From Streptomyces viridiviolaceus (GTDB taxonomy: Bacteria; Actinomycetota; Actinomycetes; Streptomycetales; Streptomycetaceae), in the NCBI RefSeq assembly GCF_014650995.1, contig NZ_BMWA01000001.1, positions 1 through 64,000 of the forward strand: a stretch of 64,000 bases of DNA, written 5' to 3'. The notes beneath the pieces are model-generated. The model saw nothing but the letters and a program-made list of their open reading frames with translations. It was not told the origin of the DNA and made no database searches. The number at the start of each line of letters is the position of its first letter. The first letter of the stretch is position 1. Below are positions 36,378 through 44,327 of the stretch, piece by piece. The translations under genes were made by a program, and so were the position numbers.

Positions 36378-37064
36378 TCACGCCCCGGTCGGTGGCCCCG
36401 CCGCCGGGGCCACGGCCCGCGCCGTCTCCGCGCTCAGCGCGTCCCGCACCTCGCGGAAGACGCCCCGCAGTCCGGGCGCCGCGGCTGCGACGTGTTCGGT
36501 CAGCTCCTCGACGCGCCCCCGCCGGAGGGCGTCCCGGCTCCCCGTGCCCAGCGTGCGCAGCCCGGCGGCGGCCGCCAGGGCCGCCACGGCCGCGTCCCGG
36601 ACCGAGACACCGGCGACCGGCGTCCCTCCGTCCAGGACCTGCCGCGTCTCCTCGCGCAGCGCCTTCGCCGCGGCCACCCCTTCCAGGACGTACTCGACGG
36701 ACGGGAACACCCCGAGGACGCGCTTCTTCTCGGCGCGCAGCCGGCCCTCGGCGACCAGCTGCTCCCGGACCGCGTCGAAGGTGACCCGCGCGCGCAGCCC
36801 CACCCAGGTGCGCCACCGGCGCGGCAGGGACTCACGGGCGAGTTCCAGCAGCCCGTCCAGTACGGGGTCCCCGGTGCGGGAGTCCAGGTCCACGGGTGTG
36901 GCGATGCCGTCCTCGTCGGTGAGCAGGCCGCGCCGGGCGAGCTCGGTGAGGGCGCCGGCGCGCACCAGGCGGGCGAGCCGCGCGGTGCCCGCGGCCTCGG
37001 GCCGCGCGGGGTCCCAGCCCAGCAGGCAGAGCCGGGCCGGCAGGGAGAGCGAGCCGTCGGGCAC
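36378..37064 (-). CDS. GPP34 (Golgi phosphoprotein 3-like) family protein
   Basis: A 228-residue mainly helical protein. The start SLSLPARLCLLGWDPAR matches the GPP34 fold opening, and RAGALTELARRGLLTDEDG follows the usual pattern. In eukaryotes the fold binds phosphatidylinositol-4-phosphate; in actinomycetes many copies exist with unknown function, perhaps lipid-linked. GTG 37064 has an excellent ribosome site (gaggag, six bases spacing). It diverges from an ABC-F gene with a long leader. Confidence 0.85.
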   Translation of the reverse strand: MPDGSLSLPARLCLLGWDPARPEAAGTARLARLVRAGALTELARRGLLTDEDGIATPVDLDSRTGDPVLDGLLELARESLPRRWRTWVGLRARVTFDAVREQLVAEGRLRAEKKRVLGVFPSVEYVLEGVAAAKALREETRQVLDGGTPVAGVSVRDAAVAALAAAAGLRTLGTGSRDALRRGRVEELTEHVAAAAPGLRGVFREVRDALSAETARAVAPAAGPPTGA

Positions 37065-37109
37065 AGGGGCCTCCTCGGGGCCGTGCAGGGTGGAAAGGGC
37101 GACAAGGCG

Positions 37110-37138
37110 TTGACAGCGGACTCGGCCTCTCGTACGCT
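37110..37138 (+). promoter_or_regulatory. Consensus-like promoter of the ABC-F gene
   Basis: TTGACA (37110-37115), a 17-base spacer, then TACGCT (37133-37138): a near-consensus principal sigma factor promoter. It would start transcription near 37145, leaving a leader of about 240 bases before the ABC-F start. Confidence 0.75.
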
Positions 37139-37144
37139 GTACGG

Positions 37145-37386
37145 CGGTTCTGTTGCCGTCGATTGGAGAAGGACGTTGCTCGTCTGAGGTCCTGAGGCAC
37201 CGCGTCACACATGAGGTGTGCGCTGCGTGCGACCTCGGCGTTCGAGCCGTCCTTACGGAGCAGGGCTTTTTTCGTGCCCCGGAGCTCTTCCGGACCCTCC
37301 TTTCCTCGCCTCACGACGGTCGCCGCCGCCCGGTGTCTCGATACGCGTTTGCCCCTGACCGCATCAAGCAACCGCGGAGGCCCCGT
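37145..37386 (+). promoter_or_regulatory. Ribosome-mediated attenuator leader with a three-codon uORF
   Basis: A strong ribosome site (ggagaagga, 37165-37173) precedes TTG 37176, reading M-L-V-stop (37176-37187). GAGGTC, which overlaps the uORF stop (37186-37191), is complementary to GACCTC (37231-37236). Between them is a hairpin GCG-t-CACAC/GTGTG-CGC (37202-37223). A run of six T (37267-37272) follows GC-rich sequence. A drug-stalled ribosome on the uORF would change this folding and allow read-through into the ABC-F gene. I recall such control for the S. coelicolor homologue; the exact terminator stem is not resolved by eye. Confidence 0.6.
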
Positions 37387-39012
37387 ATGTCCAGTTCCAT
37401 CACCTGTACGTCCCTCTCCTTCGCCTGGCCCGACGGCACGCCCGTCTTCGAGGGCCTCGACACCGCCTTCGGCCCCGGCAGGACCGGGCTCGTCGGTGTC
37501 AACGGCTCGGGAAAGTCCACCCTGCTGAAGCTGATCGCCGGGGAGCTCGCCCCGGCCGACGGCACCGTCCGGGTGGCCGGCGAGGTCGGATACCTCCCGC
37601 AGAACGTCCCCCTCGACACCGCGCTCCGGGTCGACGAGGCGCTCGGCATCGCCGCGCAGCGGGTGGCCCTGCACGCCATCGAGGCCGGTGACGTGGCCGA
37701 GGAGCACTTCGAGACCGTCGGCGACGACTGGGACGTCGAGGAGCGCGCCCTGGCCACGCTGGGGGAACTCGGCCTCGGGCACATCGAGTTGGACCGCACC
37801 GTCGGCGAGGTGTCGGGCGGCGAGTCGGTGCTGCTGCGCCTGGCGGCCCTGCTGCTGCGGCGACCCGACGTCCTGCTGCTGGACGAGCCGACCAACAACC
37901 TCGACCTGTACGCGCGCAGGCGGCTGTACGCGGCCGTCACCTCCTGGCCGGGCGTCATGGTCGTGGTCAGCCACGACCGGGAGCTGCTGGACCTGGTCGA
38001 CCAGATCGCGGATCTGCGCTCCGGGGAGATCACCTGGTACGGCGGCACCTTCTCGGCGTACGAGGAGGCCCTCGCCGTCGAGCAGGAGGCGGCCGAGCGC
38101 ATGGTGCGGGTCGCCGAGTCCGACCTGCGCAAGCAGAAGCGCGAACTGGCCGACGCCCAGGTCAAGCTGGCCCGCCGCAAGCGGTACGGCCAGAAGATGT
38201 GGGACAGCAAGCGGGAACCGAAGATCATCATGGGGGCGCGCAAGCGCGCGGCGCAGGAGTCCGCGGGCAAGCACCGCATCATGCACGAGGAGAAGCTCGC
38301 CGAGGCCAGGGAGCGGCTCGACGACGCGGTGGAGGCCGTTCGGGACGACGACGAGATCCGTGTCGACCTGCCGTACACGGCCGTGCCTCCCGGGCGGTCG
38401 GTCCTCACCCTCCGGGACCTGCAGCTCGCCCACGGAGCGCGGGTGGAGGGCGGTCTCGACCTGCACGGCCCCGAGCGGATCGCGCTGATCGGGCGCAACG
38501 GCGCGGGCAAGACCACGCTGCTGCGGACGATCGCCGGGGAGCTGGCGCCGGTGGCGGGCGAGGCGACGGCGTACGTGCCGCTGCGGTTCCTGCCGCAGCG
38601 CCTGGACGTGCTCGACGGCGAGCTGACCGTCGCCGAGAACGTGGCCCGGTTCGCGCCGGGCGCCACCAACAACCGGATCCGCGCGCGGCTGGCTCGCTTC
38701 CTCTTCCGTGGCGCCCGCGCCGACCAGAAGGCGGCGACCCTGTCCGGCGGCGAACGCTTCCGGGCGGCGCTGGCCGCGCTGATGCTGGCGGAACCCGCGC
38801 CTCAGCTGCTGATGCTGGACGAGCCGACGAACAACCTGGACATGGCGAGCGTGCGGCAGCTCACCACGGCCCTGGAGTCGTACGAGGGCGCGCTGCTCGT
38901 GGCCGGCCACGACCTGCCGTTCCTGGAGTCGATCGGCGTCACGCGCTGGCTGCTGCTGGAGGAGGGAGTGCTGAGGGAGACCTCGCCGGAAGCCGTCACG
39001 GGCCCCGCCTGA
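37387..39012 (+). CDS. ABC-F ribosome-protection ATPase (antibiotic resistance type)
   Basis: A 541-residue soluble protein with two ATPase domains. Domain 1: Walker A GVNGSGKST (about 37-45), EVSGGES, LLLDEPTNNLD. Domain 2: GRNGAGKTT (about 374-382), LSGGERFRAAL, LLMLDEPTNNLD. The inter-domain linker (about 230-310) is charged, with KRYGQKMWDSKREPKIIMGARKRAAQESAGKHR. This is the group to which S. coelicolor SCO6720 belongs, reported (from memory) to protect against pleuromutilin/lincosamide/streptogramin A drugs. The long leader with a uORF supports drug-induced expression. Ribosome site ggagg is seven bases before ATG. Confidence 0.9.
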   Translation: MSSSITCTSLSFAWPDGTPVFEGLDTAFGPGRTGLVGVNGSGKSTLLKLIAGELAPADGTVRVAGEVGYLPQNVPLDTALRVDEALGIAAQRVALHAIEAGDVAEEHFETVGDDWDVEERALATLGELGLGHIELDRTVGEVSGGESVLLRLAALLLRRPDVLLLDEPTNNLDLYARRRLYAAVTSWPGVMVVVSHDRELLDLVDQIADLRSGEITWYGGTFSAYEEALAVEQEAAERMVRVAESDLRKQKRELADAQVKLARRKRYGQKMWDSKREPKIIMGARKRAAQESAGKHRIMHEEKLAEARERLDDAVEAVRDDDEIRVDLPYTAVPPGRSVLTLRDLQLAHGARVEGGLDLHGPERIALIGRNGAGKTTLLRTIAGELAPVAGEATAYVPLRFLPQRLDVLDGELTVAENVARFAPGATNNRIRARLARFLFRGARADQKAATLSGGERFRAALAALMLAEPAPQLLMLDEPTNNLDMASVRQLTTALESYEGALLVAGHDLPFLESIGVTRWLLLEEGVLRETSPEAVTGPA

Positions 39013-39037
39013 CCGGGGCCGGTACCGGCCGGGCAGG

Positions 39038-39075
39038 GGGTGCGGAAGAGGTCCGTGAGGTCTCTCACCGCACCC
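39038..39075. terminator. Hairpin between convergent ABC-F and P450 genes
   Basis: GGGTGCGG (39038-39045) pairs perfectly with CCGCACCC (39068-39075) around a 22-base loop that can pair further (GAG/CTC). A separate perfect 14-base palindrome, GGCCGGTACCGGCC, lies just before at 39017-39030. Confidence 0.5.
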
Positions 39076-39102
39076 TCTGCTCGCCATGGCCCGGTGGGCT
39101 TC

Positions 39103-40308
39103 CTACCAAGCCACCGGGAGCTCCAGCGGGAACCGCCTGATCGTCTCGGTGTCCCACCGCACCTCCTCGGGCGGCACGGCGAGGCGCAGCCCGGGGAAGC
39201 GCTCGAGGAGCCGTCCGATGGCCACTTCGAGTTCGGCCATGGCCAACGGCATCGCGATGCACCGGTGCCCGCCCCAGCCGAAGGTCATGTGAGGGGCGCC
39301 GGGCCGGTCGAGGTCGATGACGTCCGGGTCCGGGAAGCGTTCGGGGTCACGGTTGGCCGTCAGGTACGACACGTGGACGAATTCGCCCGCCCGGATTTGT
39401 ACACCGTCCAGTTCCATGTCCTCCAGCGCCACCCGGGGGATTCCGACGCCCTTGCGGAACGGGATGTAGCGGAGCATCTCGTGCAGGACGCCGGTCAGGG
39501 TCTCGGGCCGGCGCCTGAGGTGCTCCATGAGCTCGGGGCGCGTCAGGAGCAGGTACACGATGTCGCTGATCTCGCAGGTCGCCGTGTCCTGGCCGCTGAG
39601 CGCCAGCATCAGCGCCATGACGGCCAGTTCCCTGTCGTCGAGCTGCTCCTCACCGTCCCGCGCGGCGGCCATCGCGCTGATGAGGTCCGTGCCGGGCGAG
39701 TTCCGGCGCTGTTCGACGAGTTTGGCGAAGTAGGCCGTCAGATCGGCCTTGGCCTCCGCAGCGGCCGCCTTGGTGTCCGGACCGACCTCGAGGAGTTGGT
39801 GCACGGACTCCTCGATCCGGGGCCATTCCTGCCGTTCGATGCCGAGGAGGTCCAGGATGGTGTGCTGAGGAAGCGGGTTGGACAGGTGCCGGACCAGATC
39901 CGTCGGCGACCCCTCCTTCTCCATCCCGTCCAGCAATTGGTCCGCGAGGCGGACGATCCGGGGCCGCATGGCCTCGACGTGTGACTGGGTGAAGGCCTGC
40001 GAGGCCAGGTGGCGGACGCGGCTGCTGTGCGGCGGGTCCATCACGTTGATCGACTCGGGCGAGACGATGGGCTCCGGCGTCATCCGCGGGTAGTCCTGGC
40101 CGATGATGCCCGCCCGGCTGAGCCGGTGGTCGGTGGTGACCTGCTTGACGGCCTCGAAGCCGGTGACCAGCCAGGCGTCGGCGTCACCGTAGCTGAGCCG
40201 GATGCGCGTGGGGGAACCGCGATGCATCAGGTCGGCCAGGGCGGGGTCGAAATCCAGGGCTTCGCCGAAGTCGAACGGGCAGGTGATCGTTTCGTTGTTG
40301 TCGGCCAT
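39103..40308 (-). CDS. Cytochrome P450
   Basis: A 401-residue soluble bacterial P450. I-helix ALSGQDTATCEI, K-helix ExxR in HEMLRYIP, and haem-binding FGWGGHRCIAMPLAMAEL with the axial Cys are visible. The start MADNNETITCPFDFGEALDFDP is typical of Streptomyces CYP105/107-like proteins. It needs ferredoxin and reductase, which are not adjacent. Its ATG overlaps the stop of the DUF1259 gene (TGATG), so the two are co-translated and probably share a pathway. Substrate unknown. Confidence 0.92.
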   Translation of the reverse strand: MADNNETITCPFDFGEALDFDPALADLMHRGSPTRIRLSYGDADAWLVTGFEAVKQVTTDHRLSRAGIIGQDYPRMTPEPIVSPESINVMDPPHSSRVRHLASQAFTQSHVEAMRPRIVRLADQLLDGMEKEGSPTDLVRHLSNPLPQHTILDLLGIERQEWPRIEESVHQLLEVGPDTKAAAAEAKADLTAYFAKLVEQRRNSPGTDLISAMAAARDGEEQLDDRELAVMALMLALSGQDTATCEISDIVYLLLTRPELMEHLRRRPETLTGVLHEMLRYIPFRKGVGIPRVALEDMELDGVQIRAGEFVHVSYLTANRDPERFPDPDVIDLDRPGAPHMTFGWGGHRCIAMPLAMAELEVAIGRLLERFPGLRLAVPPEEVRWDTETIRRFPLELPVAW

Positions 40309-41306
40309 CAGTCCACTCCTCGGGGCATGGGTACGACGTCGGTGGTGTCCACGGCCGGCCGAAGGCCCTTGGCGAGGCGTACGGCATCGCCGACGGCCCA
40401 GTAGTGGACGAACAACAGGCGCGGCTCGTCGGTCAGGTTGTGGTGATGCAGCTCGACGAGTTCGAGTCCGCCGCGTCGCAGGGCCATGAGGGCGGGCTGG
40501 ACTTCGCGGGCGACCACCGCCAGGTCGCCGCTGAGTGCGGCCCTTCCGCCGCCGAGCGGCTGGAAGCTCGCGGCGCTGGTGGCGCCCAGTCCCGGAGGCA
40601 GGATCACACGGCCGTCGGTGATCGTCTCGCGACGGACATAGGTGCATCTGTAGATCTTCTCGTCGGCGTAGCCCTTGACGCCCAGCACGGCGTCGATCGC
40701 GGCGGTGTCCAGGTCCACGGGCGGGGAGGCGGTGACGGGTTCGGGGGGCGGGGTGCCGGTGCGGTCGATCGCGGCGCGCAGGCCGCGGGCGACGGCGACC
40801 GGGTCGTGGCCGTGGGCGTGCAGATGAACCCACCAGACGGCCGGTTCGTGGGCGAGCAGGTGCTTGTGGATGGCGGTCTGATCGATCCCGTGCTGGTGCA
40901 GGACGTCGCAGAAGCCCTGCAGTTCGCGCTCGAGGACCGCGGCGTCGCCCATCAAGAGGGTGCTGTGGTCGGCGTACCGGACGAATGACACGTGCGTGCC
41001 CAGAGCGAGCGCGGGGTCGATCCGGATGCCGCGGGAGAAGACCGTGAGGTCCCGGCGAGGGAAGCCCGTGTGGTACATGAATCGCCTCATGTCACCGGGC
41101 CGCCCGAGGGCCTTGCCCACGTCCGCCCAGTCCGCCAACTCGGTCATCACCGGCTCTACCAGCGCGCGACCCTTCGACCCCCCGGACACCGCGCCGGCGC
41201 GGACGGGCACTCCGGCGAGTACGGGTGCCAGGGCTGCCGCGGCCAGTACACGGCGCCGGGACCCGGTGGGCCCGGAGCGGGAGTTCTGCTGTCGGTCGTC
41301 AGCCAT
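40308..41306 (-). CDS. Tat-exported DUF1259 (LppY/LpqO-like) protein
   Basis: A 332-residue protein with an N-terminal twin-arginine-like leader (TGSRRRVLAAAALAPVLAG). Two DUF1259 repeats follow. The first includes LGTHVSFVRYADHSTLLMGDAAVLERE and WWVHLHAHGHDPVAVARGLRAAID; the second includes ASFQPLGGGRAALSGDLAVVAREV and LVELHHHNLTDEPRLLFVHYWAVGDAVRLAKGLR. The HHHN / HAHGH clusters could bind metal. Known family members are mycobacterial lipoproteins of unknown role. It has a strong ribosome site (ggagg) and is coupled to the P450 downstream. Confidence 0.85.
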   Translation of the reverse strand: MADDRQQNSRSGPTGSRRRVLAAAALAPVLAGVPVRAGAVSGGSKGRALVEPVMTELADWADVGKALGRPGDMRRFMYHTGFPRRDLTVFSRGIRIDPALALGTHVSFVRYADHSTLLMGDAAVLERELQGFCDVLHQHGIDQTAIHKHLLAHEPAVWWVHLHAHGHDPVAVARGLRAAIDRTGTPPPEPVTASPPVDLDTAAIDAVLGVKGYADEKIYRCTYVRRETITDGRVILPPGLGATSAASFQPLGGGRAALSGDLAVVAREVQPALMALRRGGLELVELHHHNLTDEPRLLFVHYWAVGDAVRLAKGLRPAVDTTDVVPMPRGVD

Positions 41307-41537
41307 GTCGTGTGCCTCCTTGCGCGATGGAAGCACGAGCGACCGCGCGGACCGGTGATCCGCACCGCCACGTCCAGCCAGGTGGGCTAAGAGTCGCCGA
41401 CCAACGCGCTGGAGGTGCGGCCGACGGGCCACGGCCCGCCGCCGGGGGTTTCGTGCGCGCGGGCTCGCGCTGCATGATGGCGGACCGGCGCCGCGTCATC
41501 GGGCGCCGGACAGCCAGCGCCGATACGGAGACCCCTC

Positions 41538-42314
41538 GTGCCCAGCAAGAAGGCCCTCGTCCGCCGCCCCAGCCCGCGCCTCGCCGAGGGGCTGGTGACC
41601 CACATCGAGCGGGAGAAGGTCGATCACGACCTCGCCGTCGAGCAGTGGGAGGCGTACGTGGAGACACTGCGCGCGCACGGCTGGGAGACGATGGAGGTGG
41701 ACCCGGCCGACGACTGCCCCGACTCCGTCTTCGTCGAGGACACGGTCGTGATGTACAAGAACGTCGCCCTGATCACGCGGCCCGGTGCCGAGTCGCGGCG
41801 GGCCGAGACGGCGGGCGTGGAGGAGGCCGTCGCGCGCCTCGGGTGCTCGGTCAACTGGGTCTGGGAACCGGGCACCCTGGACGGCGGCGACGTGCTGAAG
41901 ATCGACGACACGATCTACGTCGGCCGGGGCGGGCGTACCAACGCGGCCGGTGTCCAGCAGTTGCGGGCCGCCTTCGAGCCGCTGGGCGCCCGGGTGGTCG
42001 CCGTGCCCGTGAGCAAGGTGCTGCACCTGAAGTCGGCGGTGACGGCGCTGCCGGACGGGACGGTGATCGGGCACATCCCGAAGACCGACGCGCCGTCGCT
42101 GTTCCCCCGCTTCCTGCCGGTGCCGGAGGAGTCGGGGGCGCACGTGGTGCTGCTCGGTGGCGGCAAGGTGCTGATGGCGGCGAGCGCGCCGAAGACGGCC
42201 GAACTGCTCGCCGACCTCGGTCACGAGCCGGTCGTCGTCGACATCGGCGAGTTCGAGAAGCTCGAGGGCTGTGTGACGTGCCTCTCGGTCCGGCTGCGGG
42301 AGCTGTACGCCTGA
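41538..42314 (+). CDS. ddaH: Dimethylarginine dimethylaminohydrolase (DDAH)
   Basis: A 258-residue guanidine-modifying (pentein-fold) enzyme. Substrate/catalytic residues are in CPDSVFVEDT (Asp/Glu), VLHLKSAVTAL (His) and the C-terminal CVTCLSVRL (nucleophile Cys). It hydrolyses N-methylated arginines to citrulline and methylamine. S. coelicolor has a characterised enzyme of this length. GTG 41538 has ggag upstream. It stands alone and ends at a good terminator. Confidence 0.92.
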   Translation: MPSKKALVRRPSPRLAEGLVTHIEREKVDHDLAVEQWEAYVETLRAHGWETMEVDPADDCPDSVFVEDTVVMYKNVALITRPGAESRRAETAGVEEAVARLGCSVNWVWEPGTLDGGDVLKIDDTIYVGRGGRTNAAGVQQLRAAFEPLGARVVAVPVSKVLHLKSAVTALPDGTVIGHIPKTDAPSLFPRFLPVPEESGAHVVLLGGGKVLMAASAPKTAELLADLGHEPVVVDIGEFEKLEGCVTCLSVRLRELYA

Positions 42315-42337
42315 CGGGTGGTTTCGTCCCCCTTCGA

Positions 42338-42366
42338 CCCCGGGACCTGCGGGTCTCGGGGCTTTT
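42338..42366 (+). terminator. Rho-independent terminator after ddaH
   Basis: CCCCGGGACC-tgcg-GGTCTCGGGG (ten pairs, one G-U) followed by cTTTT: a textbook intrinsic terminator 24 bases after the ddaH stop. Confidence 0.9.
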
Positions 42367-42425
42367 GCGCACCCGGTCCGGCAGCCCGGACGGGGTGGCT
42401 GATCAGCCGCCTTTACAGGGCGTTT

Positions 42426-42475
42426 AACCTACGCCCTCGTAACCTACGGTTTCGTAGCCTACGATCCCGTAGGTT
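42426..42475. promoter_or_regulatory. Three tandem palindromes upstream of the acyl-ACP desaturase gene
   Basis: TACG-NNNN-CGTA occurs three times with exact 15-base periodicity: 42430-42441, 42445-42456 and 42460-42471. The intervening CGTA-acc/gcc-TACG is itself palindromic, and the outer ends form AACCTACG ... CGTAGGTT. This fits cooperative binding of a dimeric repressor, likely TetR-type. The array ends about 55 bases before the desaturase GTG. Confidence 0.75.
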
Positions 42476-42529
42476 CCGGCACCGCTCGCCGGTCGTTTCC
42501 GTTCTGTCGCACGTCCCCTGGAGTCACCC

Positions 42530-43504
42530 GTGACGATCGCCTCCCCGCACCTCGGCAGCTCTGCCGCCTGGACCGACGCCCGGCTGCTGTACGCACTGGA
42601 GGAAGTAGTCGAGAAGGAACTCAACCGGCATCTGCAGGTCGCCAAGGACTGGATGCCGCACGAGTACGTGCCGTGGAGCGACGGCCGTAACTTCCCGGGC
42701 GTCTTCGAGGACGGCGAGCCCTGGGAGAAGGAGCAGTCCAAGGTAACCGAGATCGGCCGGATCGCGCTCGTGGTGAACCTGCTGACGGAGGACAACCTCC
42801 CCAGCTACCACCACGAGATCGCGACCCTGTTCGGCCGTGACGGCGCCTGGGGCACGTGGGTGCACCGCTGGACCGCCGAGGAGGGCAGGCACGGCATCGT
42901 GATGCGCGACTACCTGCTCGCGTCGCGCGCGGTGGACCCGGACAAGCTGGAGCAGTTCCGCATGGCCCACATGAGCGAGGGCTTCGAGTCGGACAACGGG
43001 CACTCGATGCTGCACTCGGTGGCCTACGTCGCCTTCCAGGAGCTGGCCACCCGCATCTCGCACCGCAACACCGGCCACCAGTCCGGCGACCCGGTCTGCG
43101 ACCGCATGCTCGCCCGCATCGCGACCGACGAGAACCTCCACATGGTCTTCTACCGCAACCTGCTCAAGGCGGCCTTCGAGCTCGCCCCCGACCTGACGAT
43201 GCAGGCGGTGCGGGACGTGGTCGTCAACTTCCGGATGCCCGGACACGGCATGCCCGGCTTCGAGCGGGCCGCCGCGCAGATGGCGATCGGCGAGGTCTAC
43301 AACCTGCGCATCCACCACGACGACGTGCTCCAGCCCGTGCTGCGCTTCCTGAAGATCATGGAGATCGACGGCCTCGGCCCCGAGGGGCAGCAGGCGCAGG
43401 AGGAGCTGGGCCTGTTCATGGGCGGACTCGACGCCGAGGCCGCCAAGTTCGACGAGAAGCTGGCGGCCCGCAAGGCGCGCATGGCGGCCCGCGCGGCGGG
43501 CTGA
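42530..43504 (+). CDS. Acyl-[acyl-carrier-protein] desaturase
   Basis: A 324-residue soluble diiron desaturase of the plant-type/DesA1-DesA2 family. The iron ligands are in the helix TEDNLPSYHHEI, in AEEGRHGIVMRDY (EExxH) and in ATDENLHMVFYRN (DExxH). It inserts a double bond into ACP- or CoA-bound fatty acyl chains. The start GTG 42530 follows ctggagtcaccc. The triple operator upstream suggests control by membrane lipid state. No adjacent reductase or ferredoxin was seen. Confidence 0.92.
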   Translation: MTIASPHLGSSAAWTDARLLYALEEVVEKELNRHLQVAKDWMPHEYVPWSDGRNFPGVFEDGEPWEKEQSKVTEIGRIALVVNLLTEDNLPSYHHEIATLFGRDGAWGTWVHRWTAEEGRHGIVMRDYLLASRAVDPDKLEQFRMAHMSEGFESDNGHSMLHSVAYVAFQELATRISHRNTGHQSGDPVCDRMLARIATDENLHMVFYRNLLKAAFELAPDLTMQAVRDVVVNFRMPGHGMPGFERAAAQMAIGEVYNLRIHHDDVLQPVLRFLKIMEIDGLGPEGQQAQEELGLFMGGLDAEAAKFDEKLAARKARMAARAAG

Positions 43505-43533
43505 CGGCACCGGTCCCCGCACGGGACAGGGGG

Positions 43534-43606
43534 CGGGGCGGCTGGATTCGGACCGGCGTGCCCCGGTTCTAAAGGCCGGTGCGCCTGCCTCTGCGCCACC
43601 GGCCCC
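43534..43606 (-). tRNA. Degenerate tRNA-like gene, putative anticodon UUA
   Basis: This folds as a cloverleaf: acceptor GGGGCCG/CCGCCCC with one C-C mismatch, D arm GCGC/GCGC, anticodon arm CCGGC-CTTTAGA-ACCGG with C-A closing mismatch, T arm GCCGG-TCCGAAT-CCAGC with a C-A mismatch. The loop would place UUA as anticodon, which pairs with the stop codon UAA. It shares GGCGCAGAGGCAG and ACGCCGGT-CGAATCC with the neighbouring tRNA-Cys-like gene, so the two are duplicates. It may be a decayed pseudo-tRNA or an unusual functional one. Confidence 0.45.
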
Positions 43607-43614
43607 CCGCGCGA

Positions 43615-43686
43615 TCCGGACGACCGGATTCGAACCGGCGTATCCGCCTTTGCAGGGCGGCGCGACTGCCTCTGCGCTACGTCCGG
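43615..43686 (-). tRNA. tRNA-Cys (GCA)-like gene, atypical
   Basis: Seventy-two bases fold into a full cloverleaf: acceptor CCGGACG/CGTCCGG (seven Watson-Crick pairs), a three-pair D stem, anticodon arm CCGCC-CTGCAAA-GGCGG with anticodon GCA, T arm GCCGG-TTCGAAT-CCGGT. CCA is not encoded. The base after the seven-pair stem is A, whereas tRNA-Cys needs U73. If the adjacent T-A pair is included, the acceptor has eight pairs and the next base is U. Flanking CGCGCG arms extend the stem further. It differs from the usual Streptomyces tRNA-Cys I remember. Confidence 0.65.
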
Positions 43687-43777
43687 ACGCGCGAGCGATC
43701 CTGCCCGCGGGCCGCGTGGGATGCCGTACGGTTTCGCGGGCGACCGGGCCGCTCCGGGCTCGGTGCGGGGAACGTCG

Positions 43778-44023
43778 TCAGCGCGAGGTACGTCTGAGGT
43801 CGAGCCGTTCCTTCTCCGACAGGCCGCCCCAGACGCCGAAGCGCTCGTCGTTGCTCAGCGCGTGCTCCAGGCAGGTCGAGCGGATCGGGCACAGGGCGCA
43901 GATCCGCTTGGCCTCCCTGACGGAGCTGCCGGGCTCGGGGAAGAAGAAGTCTCCCCCGGTCTGCGCGCACAACGCCTCCTCCTGCCAGGCGAGGTCGGGC
44001 GGTGCGATCGTTTCGGTGTGCAT
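43778..44023 (-). CDS. WhiB-like [4Fe-4S] transcriptional regulator
   Basis: An 81-residue Wbl protein. The four iron-sulfur cysteines are in EALCAQTGG and RICALCPIRSTCLEHAL (C..CxxCx5C), followed by the turn FGVWGGLSEKER and a basic tail (RLDLRRTSR). Wbl proteins bind the principal sigma factor and tune transcription in development or stress. The S. coelicolor gene at this position is, as I recall, wblH, but I leave the symbol blank. ATG 44023 is used; the longer upstream frame has no support. Confidence 0.9.
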   Translation of the reverse strand: MHTETIAPPDLAWQEEALCAQTGGDFFFPEPGSSVREAKRICALCPIRSTCLEHALSNDERFGVWGGLSEKERLDLRRTSR

Positions 44024-44327
44024 GGCCCCGATGCTGCCGGGCGGCGAAAAACGTTCGATCAACGCGAGGTCAACGCCGCGGCGCAGGGCCGCCGGCCGCC
44101 CTGATGCTCCCCCGTACGGCGGCGGGGCGCACGGCGGCGCGCGGGGAACGGCGGCAGGGGAAAGGACGGTGCGGACCGCGCCGGTGACCGGCTGTGACCG
44201 CCGCCGTGGCTCCGTCCGTCCGGTTCGGCGGCACGGCGGCGCACCGCGTCCGCTTCGGCAGCGATTGTCAGTGGGCGGTGCAAGACTCGGCAGGACAGGC
44301 AACGGGACCCTTCCGAGGAGGGCGATG
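44024..44327. other. Divergent promoter region, whiB-like / VOC genes
   Basis: These 304 bases contain no credible gene; open frames there are Arg/Pro-rich. A good ribosome site (gaggagg, 44315-44321) precedes the VOC gene. No clear operator was found. Confidence 0.5.

Noticed and set aside
44059..44283. 74-codon minus-strand frame upstream of the WhiB-like gene
   Set aside because: Arg/Pro-rich, no ribosome site, no resemblance to known small proteins.
43650..44327. Extended start of the VOC protein at 43650
   Set aside because: The extension overlaps a tRNA-like gene and the opposite-strand WhiB gene, and is Arg-rich. The ribosome site at 44315-44321 marks the real start.
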